DNA of 64,000 bases from Lepidonotus clava (Eukaryota; Annelida; Polychaeta; Phyllodocida; Polynoidae). How positions within the stretch are numbered: position 1 is the stretch's first letter; every line of letters begins with the position of its first letter. The translations under genes and the position numbers were made by a program. The notes beneath the pieces were generated by a model. It was not told the DNA's origin. It worked only from the letters and a program-made list of their open reading frames with translations, and ran no database searches. The stretch spans positions 51,238,374 through 51,302,373 of the forward strand of contig OW387133.1 of assembly GCA_936440205.1 (NCBI GenBank), read 5' to 3'. Positions 55,601 to 63,548 of this stretch are shown piece by piece.

Positions 55601-58226
55601 TGATTTTGCATGCCATTATGCTGAGGCGCTTTTACTGATGGTTCACCTCATTTGAACAACAGGTAATAATAAAATACAAAACAGGTTCTAATCTTACACT
55701 TGCCTCTCCCATCTGGCCCGTCTCAGGTGATCTGCAGTTCCTGCAATGGGTCTGGAGGAGCAGAGCCGATCGGCCGACCTCGCCATGGAGGACACGGCCT
55801 GGGCGACCACCTGGACGACGACGGCTACGGCAACGGCCACCATGGAGGCCACCACCACGGGGGCCACCACCACGGGGGCCACCACCACCGGCACCACCAC
55901 GACCCGCACCACTTTGAGCCATGCACCTGGTGCGACGGCACAGGCCGCAAGCGGTAAGGATATAGTTCTATTTTTTTTATCGCTGAGTAGTATAGGGAAA
56001 TGGGGGTTTTAGATGGGAGTTTGTATATTTAATCTGCTCTGGCCTTTTGTGAATATACATTTTGTGACGTATAGGCCTAAATTAAAGGGGTGGTAAAGGA
56101 ATTATCTATTGCGTTTGTTGGCTACCTGTTTCGTAAGGAATGCAAAAGGTATAACTGTTAATTTTGCAATGTAAAATCTGTCAGAAATGAATCTGATATT
56201 TTTCAAAGGGTGTTGTTAAGTTTTAGGCAATTGAATTATTAGCTTTACAAGGCCTATCTAAGAGTAAGATTACTTCCAGGGACCTTTAACATTCTGGACC
56301 TGACGATTTGAGAAAATTGAATTGAACTGTGGTTTCAGCTCTTTTAATTATACTTAAACCTACTTGTGTACAAAGTATGAGTACATTTCATGTTTCAACC
56401 ATTTTCTGTTTTCTGGCCAGGTGCGTATCGTGTCACGGGCACGGCGAGGTGGCGTGTAGGACGTGCCAGGAGGCGGCCAACCTCAAGTGCTTCATCGAAC
56501 TCACTGTCAAATGGTAAGGGGGTAGAATAGCAACTAAACTGATAACTCTAGTGCATTAATTAGCGTCCCTATTAATAGTAAGGTAGTGAGTTCACAGATA
56601 ATTACAGCTGACCGTTCACCAGGTAAGAGACCGATCAGACAGGAATTTTTGAAAGGAAGAAGACTCTTAATGAAGTTAAAGAACTGAAATAAAAAGAAAT
56701 CTACAGAGGAAATTTTGACAAATCAGAGTAGAATTTACGAAAGGGAGAAGTAAAACACATACTTTCTTCATGCCTACAAGCCTATATCAATATACTCAGA
56801 CTTAGGGTTAAAACACCAGGGGAATGGAAAGTTACAGCTTAGATTACATGTTCTTTTGAGCCGCTCCCGTCTTGAGCCCCCTGTTAAATATTTTCAGGTC
56901 GAATCACTTTGAGGACTTTATAGTGGAGAGAACAGCCCTCCCCGACAAACTGATCCGACAGGTTACGGGCCAAACGGCCTTCGAGGAGGAGAACACACGG
57001 GTAAGTATGGAGATGAAACAACTACTTGGATTTTCGATCAAGCAATTGTACTTGTAGAAGAATACATCCGTCTGTATAGAATTAATTCTGCTTTTCACGA
57101 CTGCCATATTAAAGCTGCTTTTTGACAATGATTTATAAAAAGCAAGAATGGCAACAGTAACAACAAAACATGTGATTAAAAGTAGACACTTTATAAAATG
57201 TTGTTTTGAACAACAACTGGGCCAAACAAGTGAAACTTATATAAAGCAAATCGTTTATAAGAAATAAAGAAAGAAAGAGGGAAAGAAAGGAGACGCTATA
57301 ATTATTCTAATGATCTGAGACTGACACTCATGCAGTGCCCGGCATTCTTTCGGTAGCAACTTGGCTGGATATCTTTCTAAAGTGATCATGATTTGATTTC
57401 AGTAATATCGGATTCCCCATAATAATACTGACTGTGATCATTTCTGACTGCTAGGTATTCCCGATTAACCACTTCCCCGACCAGGCCATTAACCGGGCCT
57501 CCAGTCGACTCGTCCAGGCCCACACCGCCGCCTTCCCCAACGAACGGATCCTGCTGCAGGTAGGCTGGGCCTTTGGACGTTATGGGCGTTATGAGTCTTA
57601 TAAATGGGCCTTATGGGCGTTATGGTCCTTATACATTGGCCTTATCTGCTTATGGATAGCATATGGCGTGTTACGATGACATAATTGGATTTTGCCTGAT
57701 TAACTGTTTTTTCCATTTTTTGTTAGGCTATACCAACATAATGTTTATAGCTCTTCAATATCATTATTGACATCAATGTAACCCTTGATTTGAAGTGGTA
57801 TTGAATTCATATGAAGGGATATGTCAGTTGTTCTATTATGTGCTATAATTGCATGAATGTCCTAATCATGATAATAATAAGTGGTTCATGATCAGTGATT
57901 TAATGTTTCTCCCCCTCCACCTTAAGTACAATTCTTCATAACTTTAAAGAATTGTGGTTCAGTTATCCTGGACCATAATAATTATTGCATAACATACGTT
58001 GATATTGAGATTTTATTTATTATTCATGATATGACCAAAATGAAACGTTTATTCAAACAATCTTCTTCGTTCATTTTAGCGCCAGAGAGTGCGGATAGTT
58101 CCCGTGACAGCAGCCACATACGAGTGGAAACAGAAAACCTCAACGTTTTTCGTCTACGGCTTTGAACACAAGGTTTACGCACCGGATTACCCACAGAAAT
58201 GCTGCTGCGGTTGCACAATTCTCTAG
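25630..58226 (+). CDS. SSUH2: SSUH2 homolog, DnaJ-like zinc-binding protein (13 coding exons)
   Basis: Coding exons: 25630-25673, 41789-42027, 42668-42829, 44735-44804, 48064-48193, 51482-51542, 52233-52357, 52675-52737, 55727-55953, 56421-56513, 56898-57000, 57455-57559, 58080-58226. All junctions are GT-AG and phases agree, giving 522 aa. Residues 1-170 are Pro/Gly-rich with a PPSY motif (153-156). Residues 173-277 are a conserved SSUH2 block (EDEAREALLGFV, WDIAVPYP). Residues 279-389 carry six CxxC pairs, five as CxxCxGxG like the DnaJ zinc domain. About 19 histidines lie between the third and fourth pairs. The rest is the conserved C-terminal region, ending KCCCGCTIL. No signal peptide, membrane segment or J domain is seen. 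The family is known from C. elegans ssu-2 (stomatin-mutant suppressor) and vertebrate SSUH2; biochemical function is unsettled. Exon 1 is placed 16 kb upstream on phase fit and sequence; an alternative first exon nearer exon 2 is possible. Confidence 0.9.
25674..27588. other. SSUH2 intron 1, first part
   Basis: Non-coding, AT-rich. It holds a (TA)n run at 27270-27326; nothing else recognised. Confidence 0.4.
27270..27326. repeat. (TA)n microsatellite
   Basis: Two TA runs separated by a short AATGTAT interruption, in SSUH2 intron 1. Confidence 0.95.
27589..27790. mobile_element. Short element with GGGGGGTGGCG ends
   Basis: GGGGGGTGGCGAGG near 27592 is answered by CGCCACCCCCCTAG near 27765, and the right edge ends in ACGGGCCTG. 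It contains a perfect two-copy 24-base tandem (GAGTGGAACTTTTCAACACT plus 4 bases, from about 27610) and a G-run. No ORF. MITE-like. Confidence 0.5.
27791..33429. other. SSUH2 intron 1, middle part
   Basis: No supported gene. A poly-C tract lies at about 29082-29101 and a CRE octamer at 31166-31173. Open frames of 60-160 codons on both strands (longest on the minus strand at 31898-32377) lack recognisable domains and codon character, and I treat them as chance. Confidence 0.35.
33430..33880. mobile_element. Non-autonomous DNA element with CCGGGTCCCGGGGGGG ends
   Basis: The left end, CCGGGTCCCGGGGGGGGCAC, is matched by the inverse of GTGCCCCCCCCGGGAACCGG at the right, and the similarity runs on through TACCAACTGCG and ACAGCCCCC. 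Inside, a block of about 70 bases built on GACAGCCCCCCTTTT and CAGGCTATGTCAGG is repeated in tandem. The body is about 450 bp, with no transposase. An open frame of 112 codons across it is an artefact of the repeat. Confidence 0.65.
34780..34910 (+). repeat. Degenerate tandem repeat, period about 22-24
   Basis: Five to six loose copies of (C)TGATTGGCTTTACAAAACCC and variants (TATTGACTTTGCAAAAACCC, CGTTAGCTTTACAAGCCCCC). They create a chance leucine/threonine-rich reading frame. Confidence 0.55.
36998..37111 (+). repeat. Two-copy tandem repeat, about 57 bp
   Basis: ATTCTAACTTTTAGGGTTT, an AT-rich middle with GCCTAT, and CTCATTTTG occur twice in a row with small changes. Confidence 0.65.
38722..39408. 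repeat. 90-bp identical direct repeats flanking a 507-bp unit
   Basis: Bases 38722-38811 and 39319-39408 are identical over 90 positions (both begin ATAATTCCGAAATCATAATG and end CTTATGTCAGAT). The enclosed 507 bp has no ORF. The pattern could be a remnant of a tandem duplication of a 597-bp unit or a very small terminal-repeat element. The perfect identity says it is recent. Confidence 0.75.
39536..39892 (-). mobile_element. tRNA-derived SINE with perfect target-site duplications
   Basis: Read on the minus strand from 39892: a tRNA-like head with A box TGGTGTAGTGGTTAGA and B box GGGTTCAAGTC, a body of about 250 bp, and a tail ending in GCGTTAAACCCCAATAACCA followed by ACCAAC. The same 12 bases, CCCTTTCGCTTA, flank it at 39524-39535 and 39893-39904, a perfect target-site duplication of LINE-driven insertion. 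Length 357 bp. The perfect duplication implies a young insertion. A functional tRNA is excluded because the head runs into the SINE body. Confidence 0.88.
39905..41039. repeat. Pyrimidine-rich degenerate repeat region in SSUH2 intron 1
   Basis: From about 40230 to 40980 the plus strand is C/T-rich and words such as CCATTGCA, AGATTCCTATC and TTGCACCTTTC recur at irregular spacing, suggesting an old degenerate minisatellite. No gene is supported. Confidence 0.4.
41040..41300. promoter_or_regulatory. GC- and CpG-rich patch 0.5 kb before SSUH2 exon 2
   Basis: The stretch is visibly richer in GC and CpG than the rest of the 16-kb intron (GGCGCCAGCC, GGCGGCCGGAGG, GGCCTCCGCGG). Its position before exon 2 would suit an alternative promoter of SSUH2, but no TATA, initiator or start codon in frame was identified. 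It may also be a repeat. Confidence 0.25.
42028..42667. other. SSUH2 intron 2
   Basis: Non-coding, AT-rich; nothing recognised. Confidence 0.5.
43187..43255. repeat. CCCGGGC hairpin and CRE palindrome in SSUH2 intron 3
   Basis: GCCCGGGCGATACAA and TTGTATTGCCCGGGC face each other across three bases (43187-43219), and CCCGGGC recurs once more at about 43231. The CRE octamer TGACGTCA lies between them at 43221-43228. It may be the end of a DNA element. Confidence 0.5.
43448..43517. repeat. Two-copy GC-rich tandem in SSUH2 intron 3
   Basis: GTACGC(T/C)AGATGGCGCCGTA followed by AGTACGC or TGTACGC occurs twice with a spacing of about 40 bases. Confidence 0.6.
43593..43751. mobile_element. Foldback element: one long near-perfect hairpin
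   Basis: GATACTGACC at the left edge is the exact inverse of GGTCAGTATC at the right edge. Inward, arms of about 70 bases pair with few mismatches: GGGTCCCGC, GCGTCGTATTGCG, GGGGTCTGGTTTGTCCAGGG and others each meet their inverse. They meet in a short GC-rich middle (GGGCCCTGCGGGCCC). The whole 159 bp would fold as one stem. No ORF. Confidence 0.75.
43752..44734. other. SSUH2 intron 3, remainder
   Basis: Non-coding; nothing recognised. Confidence 0.4.
44805..46039. other. SSUH2 intron 4, first part
   Basis: Non-coding, AT-rich; only short chance ORFs. Confidence 0.4.
46040..46378 (+). mobile_element. LINE tail with A-rich 3' end
   Basis: The reading frame ending at 46189 finishes with CPLVRGIRLWDRIPEKVQ, then TKVKFKREV, the usual last residues of a non-LTR reverse transcriptase. 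It is followed by about 190 bp of 3' UTR and a (TAAAAAAAAA)-type tail near 46348-46378. Everything upstream of roughly 46040 is missing or too decayed to read, so this is a 5'-truncated copy. The ending resembles the minus-strand copy at 15385-15970. Confidence 0.7.
46379..48063. other. SSUH2 intron 4, second part
   Basis: Non-coding; nothing recognised. Confidence 0.4.
48194..50212. other. SSUH2 intron 5, first part
   Basis: Non-coding. It contains a short (TTTC)n run at about 49280-49298 and a CRE octamer at 49042-49049. Confidence 0.4.
50213..51087. mobile_element. Composite inverted-repeat element with eight copies of one 23-bp word
   Basis: The outer ends, GGCTGAATAACATAAGGTCG with TATCTGA and its inverse, pair at 26 of 27 positions (50213-50239 with 51061-51087). 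The core word TGAATAACATAAGGTCGTAT plus CTG recurs inside: forward at 50477-50499 and, degenerate, at 50707-50727; reverse at 50427-50449, 50665-50687, 50893-50915 and, degenerate, at 50934-50953. Reverse and forward copies at 50427/50477 and 50665/50707 form two internal hairpins. The rest is AT-rich with no ORF. This is a non-autonomous element built from nested copies of its own ends. Confidence 0.75.
51543..52232. other. SSUH2 intron 6
   Basis: Non-coding; nothing recognised. Confidence 0.5.
52940..53731. mobile_element. Inverted-repeat element with GATCCACG ends and AATCGGT arrays (copy 1)
   Basis: The left end GCTGATGATCCACGTTGCGACG (shown here as its parts GCTGATGATCCACG and TTGCGACG) is answered by the inverse at 53710-53731 (CGTCGTCACG, TGGATCACCGCC). 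Inside each arm are tandem AATCGGTCCAG words on the left and their inverse, AACCGATTYTG, on the right, giving long imperfect arms around an AT-rich middle. There is no transposase. A second, shorter member is at 54191-54403. Confidence 0.7.
54191..54403. mobile_element. Short member of the GATCCACG family (copy 2)
   Basis: The ends GGCCATGATCCACGATTCG and CGCATCGTGGATCATGGGC are inverted repeats. The left arm has CCGATTTTGAACCGATTTTG and the right arm AAAATCGGTT. At 213 bp it is the deletion-type or minimal form of the element at 52940-53731. Confidence 0.7.
55151..55232 (+). promoter_or_regulatory. Pair of RFX X-box motifs in SSUH2 intron 8
   Basis: GTTTCCATGGCAAC (55151-55164) and GTAACCATGGCAAC (55219-55232) both match the RFX X-box consensus GTHNYYATRRNAAC at every position, 68 bases apart and in the same orientation. 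RFX factors are known to bind such sites in genes of ciliated cells. The intronic position suggests an enhancer. Motif match only. Confidence 0.45.
55818..55905 (+). repeat. 15-bp coding repeat for the His-rich insert of SSUH2
   Basis: Within exon 9, GGCCACCACCACGGG-type units recur three to four times and encode GHHHG. They make the (H)HHGG array (residues about 325-361) that separates the third and fourth CxxC pairs. The repeat is probably variable in length between individuals. Confidence 0.75.
57565..57645 (+). repeat. GGGCGTTATG-type repeats in SSUH2 intron 12
   Basis: TTATGGGCGTTATG, then ATGGGCCTTATGGGCGTTATG variants and TTGGCCTTAT occur four to five times directly after exon 12. Confidence 0.55.
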
Positions 58227-58354
58227 TATGATTGCCGTGAGAATGTTATGAGTTCACTAGTGCCTCCATCTCTAGTTATCTAGACGAACTAGAACGACAA
58301 GAAACGAATTTTATTTTGTCACTGATGTATGACGCGAGAAGGAAGATATGTACG

Positions 58355-58367
58355 TCTGTGTGTGTGT

Positions 58368-58436
<69 letters not shown>

Positions 58437-58562
58437 TGTTTGTGTTTGTGTGTGTTTGTGAGTGTGCGCGTGTGTGTGTTTGTGCGTGTGCATGTGGGTG
58501 TGCATGCGTGCATGCGTGCGTACATGTGTGCACGTGTATATGTGCTTGTGTTTGTGTGTGTG
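58355..58562. repeat. (TG)n microsatellite just downstream of SSUH2
   Basis: A long TG run passes into TGTGTT/TGCGTG variants, starting about 130 bases after the SSUH2 stop codon, probably inside the 3' UTR or just past it. It produces false Cys/Val and Thr/His frames. Confidence 0.95.
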
Positions 58563-60039
58563 TAGATGGGGAATCACTAGGAAAAACTTGCAAAGGTTTA
58601 GGGCCTATATCAGTGTATATTAATACTCCTCGTCAAATCTTTAACATTGAGCGCCAGAACAAGGGGCGGGGGGGGGGGAAGGGTCTGATTAAGAATCAAT
58701 AGACTTAATCATGCTGAGGTCATGAACTCCTGCCTAATCCATTCCAAGTAAACTGGTCTACGCATCTGTATGAAATTGTTGAAAGTCCCTTAATATGCTT
58801 CGCAATGTAACAAATACACAACTGCCGATATAACCTCCCGATCTGTAACCACAAAGCTGTTTTGCAAATAGGCATTTATATCAATATAGAATATATTTTC
58901 GATAACTAATCATTTGTATGTACATTGTGTTCACCTTGTCATATTCCATACGTTACAGTAAAATGCATAAGGGAATGCATAGAAAAAAGAGAGCATAATT
59001 CTTAGATTCGATATAAACATGCATGGTGCATTGATCAGCTGTTCATACTTTTTAAACCAATAATATAATGCATCCACCATACATACGTTTTTTGCTGACA
59101 CATATTATGTACCTGATTAGAAACACATGAATGCTTTTATTATATCTACAAGAACGGTCACTTTGGATCAGGCCACATATTGATGAGAAATAGAGTAATA
59201 TACATACTATGTAACTATAGGCCTATAACATGCCAATAGTTGTACACTTTAATCAGTTAATATACAAATAATGCAAGCTAGTAGGCTTGTCCCTATATCA
59301 TGGTGGCCACGACGGTAAATCGGAGAGTTATGCTTCGACTTTCATATATTACTAGCTGATTAGGCCTACGGGTTTAAGGTGTACTCTTCCTGGAAGACGA
59401 GGAGAATACTGTCTATTCAACCTCCCTCTAGCATGTACTCTGAAACAATGATGACCATTAATCATACTCAAAACAACACTTGATGGTGAACCCCAAAGCT
59501 GGAGAAAAATATTTACCTTGTCACCGAGATACATCATTGAATTATGCCTAATCAAATATGGGCGGATTGTAATAATAAATCCCCATAGCCGATGAAGTAA
59601 TGATTATCTTTTATTTCAATTATCATTTTGACAAAAAGAATCTGGCATATTACCCACACATAGAGTAACAATATTAATTTGTGGGCAACACAGAAAAACA
59701 CAAATAATTACTGCAAACAGTTGGTTGAAAGCCCGACCTAGACAACATTGATATAATGTGATATTCTTTCCTGCTGGCGGAATCATGTACAAACCATTCT
59801 ATTATGTCGTGTGACCTGTCATGATAAATAAAAGTGCAATTTCCCAAAGATTCTGTTATTTTATTAAACGTATAATCATCAGGAAAACATATTCCATCAA
59901 GCGTATTTGCTGACATATCGATATCCGTGAAGATAAAAGAAGTGTCCAAGTACCGTGTTTACAAACCTATTCTATATGTGGTTAACCTATAAGCACACCA
60001 TCCCGTGCCATTCCAGTTTTGCCCTATTTGTATATATAA
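58563..60039. other. Intergenic DNA downstream of SSUH2
   Basis: No gene supported. No canonical AATAAA occurs close behind the SSUH2 stop; the first clear one is near 59826. So the polyadenylation site cannot be placed. Confidence 0.35.
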
Positions 60040-60506
60040 GCCGGGTTTCCACCGAATGATTTTCGTTGAGAAAAGATTAAATCTGCAAACGACAGTAAAA
60101 ATGAAAGTCGTCAGCAAATTGTCGTCTGTAAAAATCTTTTAGAAATGAGATGTTTGTTGTTTCCACTAAACGACGATATTTGGACGATTCTGGGACTTAG
60201 TGGACGACTATTTCCACCGACATGAGGTAGAAAACACGAGGAACAATGCATTTAATTGCCTTTAATTGCTCTTGGAAGAAATCGTGAGCTACAGTCGTCC
60301 AGAAATATTAAACAGGTTAGATATTTGGTCGTTGGTGAATCGTTTACTTTTGTCTTCAGCATATGTCGTTTGCAGTCGTTCACAAATGTCTTTACCAACG
60401 ATTTTGTGTTTCCACTGAACGATTTTACTAACGACCACAAAAGATTTGTGAATCTTTCATGGTCGTTCATGGTCGTAAGCATAATGTCGTTCGGTGGAAA
60501 CAGGCC
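60040..60506. mobile_element. MITE-like element with TTTCCACCGAA ends
   Basis: GCCGGGTTTCCACCGAATGA (60040-60059) is answered by TCGTTCGGTGGAAACAGGCC (60487-60506), which inverts to the same sequence with three changes. The inside repeats TTTCCAC and ACGAC/GTCGT words on both arms. The body is about 467 bp, with no ORF of note. Confidence 0.72.
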
Positions 60507-61237
60507 TTAACTAGACAAATGTCTATATATATAGTTATACATATAGTTATACATAATTATAACTACTCCTCGTGGTTATATTAACGCGTTAATGATGCTC
60601 CTCTCCATTTCAGCAGCTGTTAATGATGATTACTGTTCATTTCTATGGATAACGATCATTAACTACAAGCAAATAATCACCTCTCTTACCATGATTGGGT
60701 TCTGACACTATCACATACTGGGCATCTGAAATATAAGAATGATTTTATAAGAATAGATAACGTTTAAATTGGTGATCTACCATGTTCTTCTGATCTACGG
60801 GTAGGTTCATGTAGCATAAAAACATCATTTCCAAATGTGCATCCTATAGGCTTAGGTAACAGGTTAACCAAAAGACTAAGAACAACCTTTTCTTTATTCA
60901 GCTACAGTTTAACCATGTGCACTTATAACCCCCCTTTCTTCTTTATGTCTTTTATCTACCCTATGCAAGTTAATTTTCATTCATAAACGCAAGCAATAAC
61001 GAACTAAAGTTCTCTTATAACTGTTTAGGCCGAGTTGATTAAATTAGTTTCATATTTCAAAAACTTCTTTAGTTCAGATAAATTGACAAGCATTGCCCTA
61101 TGCCACATTTAAGAAAAATGAAATCAAATCATTGAAAATGTCGTAGCAGAGGACCCACAGTGTAGCTGCATACGGTATGTTTTAAATGCGAGCAGCTCCG
61201 GCTTCAGGCCGAGCTGGTAGTGGGTGAAGCAGCAACA

Positions 61238-61312
61238 ATGTTTGATATCACCGTGTTGTTAGGGGTACTACTTGTGGCACAGGCCCCTCTGCAGGTGACA
61301 TCGTCATTATGG
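61238..61312 (+). CDS. Probable first coding exon of a secreted protein (gene continues beyond)
   Basis: The start codon has an A at -3 (ACAATG). The 25 codons read MFDITVLLGVLLVAQAPLQV then TSSLW, a textbook signal peptide with a likely cleavage after VTS or QA. They run straight into a strong donor, GGGTAAGT, at 61313 in phase 0. A TTTAAA-like word lies about 60 bases upstream. One candidate second exon (62719 onward, after TTCTATTTCAG, reading PVETKLYRGFATMILYLRYR) keeps phase but has a weak donor and overlaps a repeat. The product cannot be named. The neighbouring FReD gene also has a signal-peptide exon ending in phase 0, but that is common. Confidence 0.45.
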
Positions 61313-62468
61313 GTAAGTTTTCTACATTTTAAGTTTACGTTGGCACAAAGATATAGTTAATTGGTACTGAAAAATATGGTTGTTAAAGGGAAAAATGTAG
61401 TTGTTAAAACCGAACTCCCAAACTGGTGGACAACAGTTAGAATATATTCGGGAATTAATATTTATACAGTCAAAATAATATCATTTCTGTCTGGACATTC
61501 GTCAGGATTGAAATTAAACTAAGATATACTCTGGTATGCATTTTCACTGGTTGAATAATGGGTGTCAAGTGGTTCAACTACACGTGAGATCATAGTTGGA
61601 TGTTATAGAAACAGTGTCCTCTAGTCATTTTACCAGTTTTAGTTATTATTTTTCATTTAAATACAATGTAGAGTTTTACTATAGATGGATTATTCACTTA
61701 CATGAATATATTTTGATTTTGATTTGCTAATATCAAAAAGTCTGTTTCACTTCTTATGTCCATGATCTGTTTTAACAACGCAAATGGTCCATCCAAAATT
61801 CTGTAATACAATAAGGAGTAACAATAATGTAACCTCAAGATAGGGTCCTAAGGACAAGTTCAAAGACATGGGGTTACTAAAACTAATAAGGTAAACAACA
61901 GTCTTATAATCTGTCAAAAACAATCTAAGTTTAAAACTGTTTTACTCTGGATTCTCAACTCTCAAGGACTCTCAAATTTTCTACCGGTTATACAGGTTGT
62001 ATTAGTGTTCCACAAGTCAATACATTGTAGATAGCTTCACCGTTTCCGTGTCCAGGGATAGGTTCTTCTGAAAAATGATGTGTATGAAAAAGTGAGTGTC
62101 TGTGTGTCTGTGAAACGGAACAACACACATGTCTGTTGTGATAGCCTATATCAGTCTCCTGCTGCTATCCTACAAAGGGACGGTATCCTACAAAATCCTT
62201 AAAAGAGAAACATTAAATCCAATGTGAGTAAGGTAAAGTTTGCATAAGTAAGAATGGAGGAGAGTGTGTCAAGGTTGGCTGAATTTATGGAGGAGCTTGG
62301 CCTCTTGCACAATACCTATTATCACTATGCAAGGTAGCAAATTAGCGACACCTATTCTAGCGTGTTATTATGCAAGTTTTCACCCTCAAAATAAACCTAT
62401 TTAGAATGCTGTTAATGAGCTGTTTTTATTCTTATATTCTATAGCCCTACGGTACCCCTTTGTATATC
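61313..62468. other. Putative intron or intergenic DNA
   Basis: No coding region seen; AT-rich with no repeat that I can support. Confidence 0.35.
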
Positions 62469-62689
62469 CAGGTCTCAATATTAAGGGTTTGAATATGGCT
62501 GCCCGTCGGGCAGGCATGAATCAAGTTTTAACTGCCCGACCCTAGAATTAACCTGCCATCTATATTTGAGTATTATTATATAGCACAAATTTTCCCTACC
62601 CTTTGGGCAGGTAGGTGGCAAAATATACCTGCCCCATCTCAACTTTTGCCTGCCCCGGGCAGGCGGGCAATGCTTAATGTTGAGCCCTG
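62469..62689. mobile_element. Short DNA element with CAGGGCTCAACATTAA-type ends
   Basis: The left end CAGGTCTCAATATTAAG and the inverse of the right end (CAGGGCTCAACATTAAG) pair with two changes. The adjoining GCCTGCC/GGCAGGC words and their inverses extend the arms. CAGGG-type ends of this kind are seen in hAT-like non-autonomous elements, but the flanking 8 bases are not a clear duplication. 221 bp, no ORF. Confidence 0.6.
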
Positions 62690-62820
62690 AATTATCTATT
62701 AACATAATTCTATTTCAGCCAGTAGAAACAAAGCTATATAGGGGCTTTGCAACAATGATACTGTACCTTAGGTATCGTTGTGACGACATCTATCTTAAGG
62801 TGATCGCTGTTATGATAGTC

Positions 62821-63270
62821 ATTGTGCAATCGACCACAGTAACTGCTGTGCTCTGTCGCATAACCAAACCCTCGCAACAGCGAGAGCACAGCGAGGGTTT
62901 AGATTTAAGTCTCGCAACAGGGATATCCTTAAGGTTTTCAATGTGCCAACCCTCGCAACAGCGATGGTTTTGTACAAACTTTGAACACGATTAATTTATT
63001 GACAAATACATTTCCGCCACTTGCCTTCTATACATTTCATAAGCTAATGAACACATCTAACATACAGTGAAAGCAGAATATAAAAATTTCAACCCCAAAA
63101 TGCCCCCCCAATACATTGAAAATTGGGGTGTGCCAACCCTCGCAACAGCAAGGAAAGTTGGATCCACTCGCTGTTGAACAGGGAGAGGTCTCGCTGTAGT
63201 GGACAACCCTCGCAACAGCGAGGGGGCTTATGCGACGGACCACTGTGACTGTGCCCCGTTGCACAATAGA
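62821..63270. mobile_element. Inverted-repeat element carrying CCCTCGC-AACA-GCGAGGG mini-hairpins
   Basis: ATTGTGCAAT with CACAGT and GTCGCATAA at the left (62821-62865) meets its imperfect inverse at the right (63226-63270: CTTATGCGAC, CACTGTGACTGTG, GTTGCACAAT). Between them the word CCCTCGCAACAGCGAG, itself a hairpin, occurs at about 62869, 62910 (partial), 62950, 63138 and 63208. Inverse fragments (CTCGCTGTT) lie near 63165 and 63189. There is no transposase ORF. Confidence 0.6.
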
Positions 63271-63548
63271 ATTTCGTTGTGAGGATCAAGTTAAGATATC
63301 TTAGCAAAAAGATTTCGTTGTTACGATTTTACAACAATAGTAAAATCTCTGGTTCTAATGAATGAAATTGAATTCTGTAAATTGACGTAAAAAGGTAAAA
63401 AATTAGAGAAAATTCATCAAAAGTTAAAGCTCTCTGGGGGCATTCTAAATATAGAAAAAATGGTGTGGAAACCATCATTGTTCCGACAATATTAATTTCG
63501 TTAATAAAATTATTTTCGTTGATACGAAACCCATTGTGCAACGGGCCA
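63250..63548. mobile_element. MITE-like element with GTTGCACAAT ends, abutting the previous one
   Basis: GTGCCCCGTTGCACAATAGA with TTTCGTTGT (from about 63250) is matched by the inverse of ACGAAACCCATTGTGCAACG and GGCCAC (to about 63548). Its left end is shared with the right end of the 62821-63270 element, so one inserted in the other or both derive from one larger palindromic element. AT-rich interior, no ORF. Confidence 0.6.

Noticed and set aside
62719-62799. Second exon for the signal-peptide exon at 61238
   Set aside because: The acceptor is good and phase fits, but the donor is weak and the peptide runs toward a repeat; kept only as a remark.
62869-63226. CRISPR-like array from evenly recurring CCCTCGCAACAGCGAG words
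   Set aside because: Spacing is irregular, some copies are inverted, and the setting is an animal transposon.
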